Positions 1 to 4,771 of a DNA stretch of 5,297 nucleotides are shown piece after piece. Origin of the DNA: RYN-433 sp036558265 (lineage in GTDB: Bacteria > Planctomycetota > Phycisphaerae > Tepidisphaerales > Tepidisphaeraceae). The stretch is from NCBI GenBank assembly GCA_036558265.1, contig DATBFY010000101.1, forward strand, positions 1 to 5,297, given 5' to 3'. The notes beneath the pieces were generated by a model. The model was not told where the DNA came from, made no database searches, and saw nothing but the letters and a program-made list of their open reading frames with translations. The translations under genes were made by a program, and so were the position numbers. Numbering within the stretch: the first letter of the stretch is position 1; the number at the start of each line of letters is the position of its first letter.

Positions 1-377
1 ATTCGATCGTTCCAGAGTTTATGGACAAATATTCGGACGGCAGGCCGATCATTTACCTGCGCGCGAACCCCGCCGCGAAGGCGAATGCGGTCCTTAGCAG
101 CGCGTACGACCCGAACTCGAGTTACGACTATCAGGCGCTGCGGGGGCAACCCAGCGCGAATGGGAAGGGCAGTGGTTATCTCAAGACAGACGAGGTTAAC
201 ACCGGTTTTGCCATCTCTGGGACACCGCAACCTTCCGACGCCGCGGTCATCTACTTCACCGCTCAGGGCTCCACTACGGCCAAGGGTGCGGGAACCTACA
301 TCCTGATCTGCGCCGGGGCGGATCATAAGTTCGGCACGGCCGACGACCTGATTTACACCGGCGGGGGTGGCCAATGA
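1..377 (+). CDS. GspG-like pseudopilin, C-terminal part (5' end outside window)
   Basis: The reading frame is open from base 3 with no start needed (SIVPEFMDKYSDG...), so this is the last 124 residues of a gene that begins upstream; the ATG at 21 is internal. Two landmarks of GspG-like C-terminal domains are visible. The first is a D-x(n)-PI-x-Y motif (D12, P15, I16, Y18 of the fragment). The second is a tail AGADHKFGTADD (A104 to D115), resembling the SAGPDGxFGTxDD calcium-loop tail of GspG-type pseudopilins. A Gly-rich stretch (TGGGGQ) ends the protein. The N-terminal prepilin signal cannot be seen, so membership rests on the tail and on the neighbouring paralogues. The stop overlaps the next start as ATGA, implying co-transcription and translational coupling. 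By family, it would be a subunit of a periplasmic pseudopilus. Family confidence is good; exact role is unknown. Confidence 0.8.
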   Translation, partial: SIVPEFMDKYSDGRPIIYLRANPAAKANAVLSSAYDPNSSYDYQALRGQPSANGKGSGYLKTDEVNTGFAISGTPQPSDAAVIYFTAQGSTTAKGAGTYILICAGADHKFGTADDLIYTGGGGQ

Positions 378-1198
378 CGAGGACGACGACGATATCCCGA
401 CGCGGCGGCTTTACGCTCATCGAATTGCTCGTGGTGATCGGGATCCTCGTCCTGTTGGCGAGCATCCTGACGCCGATGGTCATGTCTGCGCGCCGGCAGG
501 CCGACAAGACGCGCACGAAGATGGATCTGAATACCGTGGCGCTGGCGCTGGAGGCGTACAAGAAGGACTTCAACGATTACCCGCGCCCGACCCCCAACGC
601 CGCGACTGAGCGGCAGCGCACGCTCGCGTGGGCGCTGATCGGGCCGTTCCAGGCGGACCTGAACAGCTCCGCAGACCCGACCTATACGCCTGACCCCGGT
701 GATAATGCGATCTACGACGGCGCCGACGGGCCGGGTTTCCGCACCGTGTGGGACAAGACGACCAAGACCGGCGGGAAGGTGTGGGGGCCGTATTTGCCGC
801 CGGAGAAGTTCAAGGTCAGCGCGAACAAGCGGGATCTGCTGGATCGCTACAACCGGCCGATCGAGTACTTTCCCAGGTGGCGCAACGCCGGCGCCCCGAG
901 CCTGTTCGGCTTCACGCCCACATCGGCAAATCCGGCGAACGGCACCGGCTTGGGAATTTACGATTGTCGCCAGACCAAGAACGCCGGCGCGGTCTTTTAC
1001 TTCGAGCGGGCGCTGGGGGATGACAACGTGGACGATAAAATCTCGGGAACCGAGACGCTCAAGCTGACGCCGCCGCCCGAATTCCTGCTCATCTCCCGCG
1101 GGTATCGCGAGCAGTACACCTTCCAGACCCAGGCCGACACGCAGGACCCCGCCAAGAAGGACCTCTCCAAGCTCGACGAGGTGACCAATCTCGAGTGA
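374..1198 (+). CDS. GspG-like pseudopilin with class III prepilin signal
   Basis: This 274-residue protein starts with a 12-residue leader (MTRTTTISRRGG) cut before F13. FTLIE follows, with the conserved Glu at mature +5 (E17) and a hydrophobic helix to about residue 36. The next segment matches the GspG pattern of an amphipathic helix ending in Y-x(6)-YP (Y62, then Y69-P70). D157-RYN-RP-IEYFP is equivalent to the D-WGNP-I-Y motif of the family. The C-terminal strand EFLLISRG (236-243) sits where siblings have FFFSAGPD, but the acidic loop is replaced by a longer Lys/Asp/Gln-rich tail. The length is nearly twice that of a classical GspG (about 140 residues), the extra being between residues 70 and 240. 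The start is fixed by the ATGA overlap with the preceding gene and by the leader length; a G-rich stretch just upstream (363-370) is a weak ribosome site. It would be processed by prepilin peptidase and assembled in the inner membrane. Confidence 0.9.
   Translation: MTRTTTISRRGGFTLIELLVVIGILVLLASILTPMVMSARRQADKTRTKMDLNTVALALEAYKKDFNDYPRPTPNAATERQRTLAWALIGPFQADLNSSADPTYTPDPGDNAIYDGADGPGFRTVWDKTTKTGGKVWGPYLPPEKFKVSANKRDLLDRYNRPIEYFPRWRNAGAPSLFGFTPTSANPANGTGLGIYDCRQTKNAGAVFYFERALGDDNVDDKISGTETLKLTPPPEFLLISRGYREQYTFQTQADTQDPAKKDLSKLDEVTNLE
1178..1183 (+). promoter_or_regulatory. Possible ribosome binding site for the third gene
   Basis: GAGGTG lies inside the end of the preceding gene, four bases before an ATC codon at 1188. 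That codon is in frame with the prepilin signal of the next gene. The position suits initiation at or near 1188 better than at the ATG codons at 1217 or 1260. The motif also encodes residues of the upstream gene, so it may be coincidence. Confidence 0.3.
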
Positions 1199-1259
1199 CC
1201 CGGTACGTCGCCGTCGATGCCGCCATCATCGCCGCCGCGGCGGGTTCACGCTCATCGAG
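1188..1259 (+). other. Leader-coding segment of the third pseudopilin gene without a canonical start codon
   Basis: In the frame of the downstream ORF, the bases before the ATG at 1260 read PVRRRRCRHHRRRGG and then FTLIE. That is an Arg-rich leader, a Gly/Phe cleavage site at 1242-1247 and Glu +5 at 1257, so the segment is evidently coding. The frame is open only back to 1185 (TGA at 1182-1184) and contains no ATG, GTG or TTG before 1260. Two explanations fit. One is initiation at ATC 1188, or a start codon lost there, behind GAGGTG; this gives a 19-residue leader. The other is a start at ATG 1217, one frame off, joined by a one-base change in the GC run around 1230-1242; removing one base gives MPPSSPRGG followed by FTLIE. 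The Arg-rich reading upstream of 1217 resembles the leaders of neighbouring genes and slightly favours the first. Confidence 0.7.
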
Positions 1260-1763
1260 ATGCTCACCACGGTGGCGCTGCTGATCATCGTGCTGGGGCT
1301 CATGGTCAGCCTGGCGCGCTACGTCCGCCGGCGGTCGGCCGAGGAGCTCACCCGCCGGATCCTGGTGAACCTGCACACGGCGATGCTCGAATACACGCGC
1401 GAGCAGCCCCCGCCGACGATCGAGCCGCTGGTGGATCCGAAGGACGCCCGCCCGATCGACGAGGGGGCGCTGCAGCAGGCGGCGCTGGCGAACAACCGGC
1501 AGTTCGTGCAGTTCTTCCGGGCGCATAAGGACCTGTCGGCAAAGGCGTTCCGCGACCTGCCGTCGCTGTCGGTGTTCGACGAGGCGACGATCCGCGACGC
1601 CTGGGGCACCCCGATCGTCTTCATGCCCACGATGCACCGGCAGATCGGGATGGCGCCGGGAAACGAGTGGTTTTTCTTTTCCGCCGGCCCCGACCGACAA
1701 TACCTGACCCGCGACGACAACCAGTACAGTTACGAGGCGCTGGGGGCCGTGGAAGTCCAATAA
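1260..1763 (+). CDS. GspG-like pseudopilin, body (true start upstream and unresolved)
   Basis: The ORF bounded by ATG 1260 is 167 residues, but this ATG is the Met right after FTLIE (mature +6). Starting here would delete the leader, cleavage site and Glu +5, so it is almost certainly not the real start. From Phe +1 at 1245 the mature protein would be 172 residues, close to classical GspG size. It has a hydrophobic helix to about residue 25, then a basic YVRRR stretch, a helical region and a Pro-rich segment (EQPPP). D118-AWGTPIVFMP is a clear match to the family D-WGxP motif. FFFSAGPDRQYLTRDD (about 143-158), followed by NQYSYE, matches the GspG acidic, calcium-loop-like tail. It is the most typical C-terminus of the four G-like proteins here. 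The stop is followed directly by a terminator-like hairpin. Function by family: pseudopilus subunit. If the frame defect is real and not rescued, the gene may be silent. Confidence 0.82.
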   Translation: MLTTVALLIIVLGLMVSLARYVRRRSAEELTRRILVNLHTAMLEYTREQPPPTIEPLVDPKDARPIDEGALQQAALANNRQFVQFFRAHKDLSAKAFRDLPSLSVFDEATIRDAWGTPIVFMPTMHRQIGMAPGNEWFFFSAGPDRQYLTRDDNQYSYEALGAVEVQ

Positions 1764-1800
1764 CGCGGCCCGGAAACAACGTTGGCACGCGATCTTTTTT
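1764..1800 (+). terminator. Putative intrinsic terminator after the third gene
   Basis: Immediately after the TAA stop, CGCGGCC (1764-1770) can pair with GGC-A-CGCG (1784-1791) in a seven-pair stem with one bulged A and a 13-base loop. Three bases later comes a run of six T (1795-1800), a rare feature in this GC-rich window. The bulge and large loop weaken the prediction, but the position at the start of the only long intergenic gap supports it. Confidence 0.42.
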
Positions 1801-1845
1801 CTCACCTGCGCCAAGCCGGACATCGCGAACAATCGCCCGGCGGAG

Positions 1846-1872
1846 CGCGGCACCGACGTCGGCCGTGCCGTC
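1846..1872 (+). promoter_or_regulatory. GC-rich inverted repeat in the leader of the fourth gene
   Basis: CGGCAC (1848-1853) and GTGCCG (1865-1870) are exact inverted repeats around an 11-base loop. The overlapping 10-base sequence CCGACGTCGG (1853-1862) is itself a perfect palindrome. The pair lies 10 bases before the ribosome site of the next gene, so it could be a leader hairpin affecting translation or an operator. In DNA this GC-rich such repeats also arise by chance, and I recognise no regulator site. Confidence 0.25.
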
Positions 1873-1880
1873 GCGGAACC

Positions 1881-1886
1881 GAGGAG
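1881..1886 (+). promoter_or_regulatory. Strong ribosome binding site fixing a GTG start
   Basis: GAGGAG lies six bases before the GTG at 1893. It decides the start of the fourth gene against the in-frame TTG codons at 1782 and 1887. It is the clearest Shine-Dalgarno match in the window. Confidence 0.75.
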
Positions 1887-1892
1887 TTGCAC

Positions 1893-2765
1893 GTGACTTA
1901 CAGACGACGACAACCAACCCGAGGGTTCACGCTGGTCGAACTCCTCACGGCGATCGCCATCATCGCGATCCTGGCGTCGCTGGCGTTCCTGGCGTTCAGG
2001 CACGTGAGCAGCACCGGCCGGGCGAACCGCACCAAGGTCGCGATGGAGACCGGCCGCAACATCCTGACGGAATACGAGCACCGCGGGGCGCGGATGGCCG
2101 CGGTGTACGCGGCCTATCAGGATCTGGTCGTGGCGCCGAATACCGACCCGAAGACGGCGCAACTTCCCGTCCCGGTCGACTCGGTCGGCGAGCAGGGGGT
2201 GGCGCGTTTCGGCCCCGCCGTGATCCGCACGCAGCGCGTGATGCGACGGCTGATGGCGGTCCCGGCGGTCAAGGAGGCCGTCAAGAGCCTGCCCAAGGAC
2301 GCGATGATGACGCTCGAGTCCTGTCCGCAGCTCGGCGGCTTCCTGTACCAGCCGGGCGACGAAGTCGCGGTGCCCAGCGGGAACAAGACCCAGCCTTACG
2401 ACTACTGGCAGTGCAATGCGAAGGACACGCCGGGCGGCCCGCCGGGCGGCGGCTGGCAGCACATGGGCGGCAACGGTGAACCCCCGATCTCGCACACGCA
2501 GCTCCTCCTCGACGGCAACAACAACCCGATCATCTTCGTCCCCCCGGGGGGCCTGGCGGGCGTCAACCAGATGTACAAGGGCAGCGGCGACCCCAAGGAT
2601 CCGACGAACTACAACCAGCCGACCCAGTTGGTGCAGGCGCCGGGCGCGGCCCCGTCTCCGACCGCCGGCGGCCAGCCCATCGGCTCGCGGCCGTTCTTCG
2701 TCGCGGCCGGTGACGACGGCTACTTCAACCGCGGCGACGACAATCACTACTCGTTCGACCAGTAA
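1893..2765 (+). CDS. GspG-like pseudopilin with large insertion, GTG start
   Basis: The 290-residue protein starts at GTG with leader MTYRRRQPTRG, cut before F12; FTLVE places Glu +5 at residue 16, and the hydrophobic helix runs to about residue 33. Starting at TTG 1782 would give a 47-residue leader and skip the GAGGAG site, so I reject it. The middle (about 45-200) is an unrecognised insertion compared with classical GspG. It contains two Cys (C144, C174) and a Gly/Pro-rich patch near 180-187. LDGNNNPIIFVP (from L206) corresponds to the family D-x-GNP-I motif. A Pro/Ala/Gly linker then leads to the tail FFVAAGDDGYF-NRGDD, with D274, D275, D282 and D283 in the calcium-loop-like pattern and an ending NHYSFDQ. 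It follows a 129-base gap with a likely terminator, so it probably starts a new transcript or is separately controlled. The next gene begins 12 bases after its stop. Confidence 0.88.
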   Translation: MTYRRRQPTRGFTLVELLTAIAIIAILASLAFLAFRHVSSTGRANRTKVAMETGRNILTEYEHRGARMAAVYAAYQDLVVAPNTDPKTAQLPVPVDSVGEQGVARFGPAVIRTQRVMRRLMAVPAVKEAVKSLPKDAMMTLESCPQLGGFLYQPGDEVAVPSGNKTQPYDYWQCNAKDTPGGPPGGGWQHMGGNGEPPISHTQLLLDGNNNPIIFVPPGGLAGVNQMYKGSGDPKDPTNYNQPTQLVQAPGAAPSPTAGGQPIGSRPFFVAAGDDGYFNRGDDNHYSFDQ

Positions 2766-2777
2766 GGCCAGACGGTC

Positions 2778-3665
2778 ATGACGCGATTTGAATTCCAATC
2801 CGCCGCCCGCCCGACCGCCGTTCACGGCCGTCACCGCCGCCGCGCCTTCACCCTGACCGAGCTCCTGGTCGTCATCAGCATCATCGTCCTGATGCTGGCG
2901 ATGGCCGTGCCGATGTTCAGCATCTTCTCGGGCAGCCGCAGCATCGAGGGCGCCCAGAACACCGTCTCGGCCATGCTGCAGCGCGCCCGGGCCAGGGCCA
3001 TCGGCATGCAGGAACGCCGCGGCGTCTTCTTCTTCGAAGACCAGGCCACCAAAAAGGCCGCGATGCTGCTGGTGAAGGTTGATGAGCCGGTGAGCGGCCC
3101 CAACTCGGTCGCCAACGTGATCGAGCTCGACGACCCCGAAGAAGACATGCAACTGCTCCCCACGGGCGTGGGCACGGCGTTCGTCCTGGGCGTCAACGTC
3201 ACCGGCTACGACGTGAATGCCAAGACCAACTACAACCTCGGCGTGACCAAATCCGACCAGGTCAAGGCCACCACCTACCGCAATTATGGCCTGATCGTCT
3301 TCGACGGCTCCGGCCGGATCGTGTCGGTGGGGAGCTATACGACCGACGTCGATTCCGGAAAGAATGACGTGAAGCAACGGTATCCGCCGAATGCGAAAAC
3401 GCAGCTCATCGACCGGTTCAATAACAGCCTGTACCTTCCGACCCAGCAACACATCGGCGTCGCTTCAAACGGCCCCCAGGAGTGCAGCCAGGCGGGCCTC
3501 CTCCTCTACGACAAGCCAACCTTCGCCAACCTGCCCCCGGTGACCGATTCGAGCGGCAATGTCGACCCGCGCGTCTTCAGCACCGCTCAGAGCGCCTGGC
3601 TCGACCAGAACGGCGTCGCCGTCGTCGTGAACCGCTACAACGGAACGCTGGTGCGGGGTGAATGA
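2778..3665 (+). CDS. GspH/FimT-like minor pseudopilin
   Basis: The 295-residue protein has a 23-residue leader ending RHRRRA, a cut site A23/F24 (Ala, not Gly, at -1), FTLTE with Glu +5 at residue 28, and a hydrophobic helix to about residue 45 ending in VPMFSIF. The start is unambiguous: no other ATG, GTG or TTG is in frame before the cut site. The post-helix pattern (N-x-VSAMLQRARARAIGMQ, with M66 to I75 at its core) is typical of the GspH/FimT family, in which an ARxxA-type helix packs under a beta-domain. A VFF strand follows, and NYGLIVFDGSGR (near 170-180) matches the late FD-x-x-GR element of that family. The ending VVVNRYNGTLVRGE is also strand-rich. It is longer than usual (GspH about 150-190 residues). 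In type II systems GspH joins the pseudopilus tip complex. Position between the G-like genes and the I-like gene supports the call. Stop and next start are one base apart. Confidence 0.85.
   Translation: MTRFEFQSAARPTAVHGRHRRRAFTLTELLVVISIIVLMLAMAVPMFSIFSGSRSIEGAQNTVSAMLQRARARAIGMQERRGVFFFEDQATKKAAMLLVKVDEPVSGPNSVANVIELDDPEEDMQLLPTGVGTAFVLGVNVTGYDVNAKTNYNLGVTKSDQVKATTYRNYGLIVFDGSGRIVSVGSYTTDVDSGKNDVKQRYPPNAKTQLIDRFNNSLYLPTQQHIGVASNGPQECSQAGLLLYDKPTFANLPPVTDSSGNVDPRVFSTAQSAWLDQNGVAVVVNRYNGTLVRGE
3655..3660 (+). promoter_or_regulatory. Ribosome site supporting the start at 3667
   Basis: GGGGTG, inside the last codons of the preceding gene, is six bases before ATG 3667. The other in-frame candidates are GTG 3658, which overlaps the motif, and ATG 3676, which has only a weak GAG in front. 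This makes 3667 the best but not certain start. Confidence 0.45.
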
Positions 3666-3666
3666 G

Positions 3667-4743
3667 ATGACGACCATGCGACGACGACCACCACAAAGGC
3701 CAGGATCCCTCTTGAGCGCCCGCCGCGCCGCCGCCGGCTTTGCCTTCACCGAGGTGCTCTTCGCGGTGATGGTGCTGGGCATCGGCTTCATCATGATCGC
3801 GGCGATGTTCCCGGTGACGATCCGCCAGACGCAATCGACCGTCGAGGAGACCGTCGGCGCCCAGGTCGCCCGCGGCGCGCTCGACTACATGCAATCCGTC
3901 GCCGCCGACGACCTCTTCCCCCCCACCGCCAAGACCTCCAATGACATCCCCGGCGTGCTCTCGCTCTCCAGCTCGCAGGCCGCGGCGCTCTACGGCAACT
4001 ACAAGGGCCTGAACCAGGCCTTCCTGGCCGTCCGCGGCAACATGGTCAGCCCCGACAACCCGCGCATCGCCTGGATCCCCATGTATCGCCGCGGCGCCGA
4101 CCCCAACAGCGCCAACATCTTCCCGAAGAACGGCCTGCCTTACGCACAGGTCTTCATCCTGGTCGTCCAGTCGCGCAACCGCGACCAGTACCTCGTCCAG
4201 CCCGCCGACCCCGGCATTTTCCCCGACCGCGATTACAGCGACCTCGATCCGCCATTCAAGACTCCCACCGCCTTCCGCACGCTCGAGCCCAAGCTCGTCG
4301 CCGTCGGCGTCCGCTACGACGACCTCACCGGCCATGGCGAGGTCACCATCGACCCCGCCGCCAAGGACGTCGCCGCGCCCGGCGCCTACCTGATCATCGC
4401 CAGCGATCCCAACAAAAACCCCCCGGCGCCTTCCAACGCCGGCGTCGTCGGCCAATCCAACGGCCGCATCTATCGCCTGGGCAACGCGATCGACGAGGCC
4501 GCAGGCATCTGGGAGCTCGACCCCAGCGCCGACATGATCCGCGGCGGCCCCGACCCCAAGAAGCCCATTCCCGGCGACGATTACGACCTCCCCGCCGACT
4601 TCACCCCGGGCCCGAAGACCACCTACGCCTACATCGTCGGCCGCGGCTACACCGACCCCCACGACGCCAACCAGGGCTACAGCGGCCCCGGTCAGGACAT
4701 CGCCCTCTACACCGGCTTCATCCAGATCCCGCCCGGCCAGTGA
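3667..4743 (+). CDS. GspI/PilV-like minor pseudopilin with long C-terminal domain
   Basis: From ATG 3667 the product is 358 residues; GTG 3658 adds three residues and ATG 3676 removes three. The 24-residue leader (MTTMRRR...RRAAAG) ends at G24/F25. The mature start FAFTEVLFAVMVLGIGF has Glu +5 and closely follows the PilV/GspI pattern GFTLIEVLVAMxILGIG, which separates this gene from its neighbours. MFPVTIRQTQSTVEETVGAQVARGALDYM continues the N-terminal helix in a way typical of the family (hydrophobic, then polar helix). The remaining roughly 280 residues are rich in Pro, Asp and Gly and I do not recognise a domain. GspI is usually about 120 residues and PilV below 200, so most of the protein is extra. 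By family it would belong to the tip complex with the H- and J-like proteins. Codons end overwhelmingly in C. A 28-base gap separates it from the next gene. Confidence 0.83.
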   Translation: MTTMRRRPPQRPGSLLSARRAAAGFAFTEVLFAVMVLGIGFIMIAAMFPVTIRQTQSTVEETVGAQVARGALDYMQSVAADDLFPPTAKTSNDIPGVLSLSSSQAAALYGNYKGLNQAFLAVRGNMVSPDNPRIAWIPMYRRGADPNSANIFPKNGLPYAQVFILVVQSRNRDQYLVQPADPGIFPDRDYSDLDPPFKTPTAFRTLEPKLVAVGVRYDDLTGHGEVTIDPAAKDVAAPGAYLIIASDPNKNPPAPSNAGVVGQSNGRIYRLGNAIDEAAGIWELDPSADMIRGGPDPKKPIPGDDYDLPADFTPGPKTTYAYIVGRGYTDPHDANQGYSGPGQDIALYTGFIQIPPGQ

Positions 4744-4771
4744 CCCCCACGCGACGCGACGCATCAGCGCC

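Noticed and set aside
21..377. ATG at 21 as a true gene start
   Set aside because: The frame is open to the window edge upstream, and the encoded protein begins in the middle of a family domain with no prepilin signal.
1217..1528. Separate small gene from ATG 1217
   Set aside because: Its translation is an out-of-frame Arg/Ala/His/Gly-rich shadow of the third pseudopilin; the ATG is of interest only as a possible start followed by a frameshift.
1782..1798. Sigma-54 type promoter (TTGGCACG at 1782-1789)
   Set aside because: The -24 half matches well and pilin genes can be sigma-54 dependent, but at the -12 spacing the sequence is T-rich and lacks the required GC; the same bases better fit a terminator.
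1782..1892. N-terminal extension of the fourth gene from TTG 1782
   Set aside because: It would give a 47-residue leader, far longer than its siblings, and would place the GAGGAG ribosome site inside the coding region.
1667..2479. 270-codon plus-strand frame overlapping genes 3 and 4
   Set aside because: It is out of frame with both prepilin genes, has low-complexity Arg/Gly/Pro content and crosses the intergenic gap.
1089..3452. 787-codon open frame on the minus strand
   Set aside because: It lies antisense to four well-supported pseudopilin genes, has Arg/His/Val/Asp-heavy composition with no domain or signal, and is explained by GC-rich codon bias on the plus strand.
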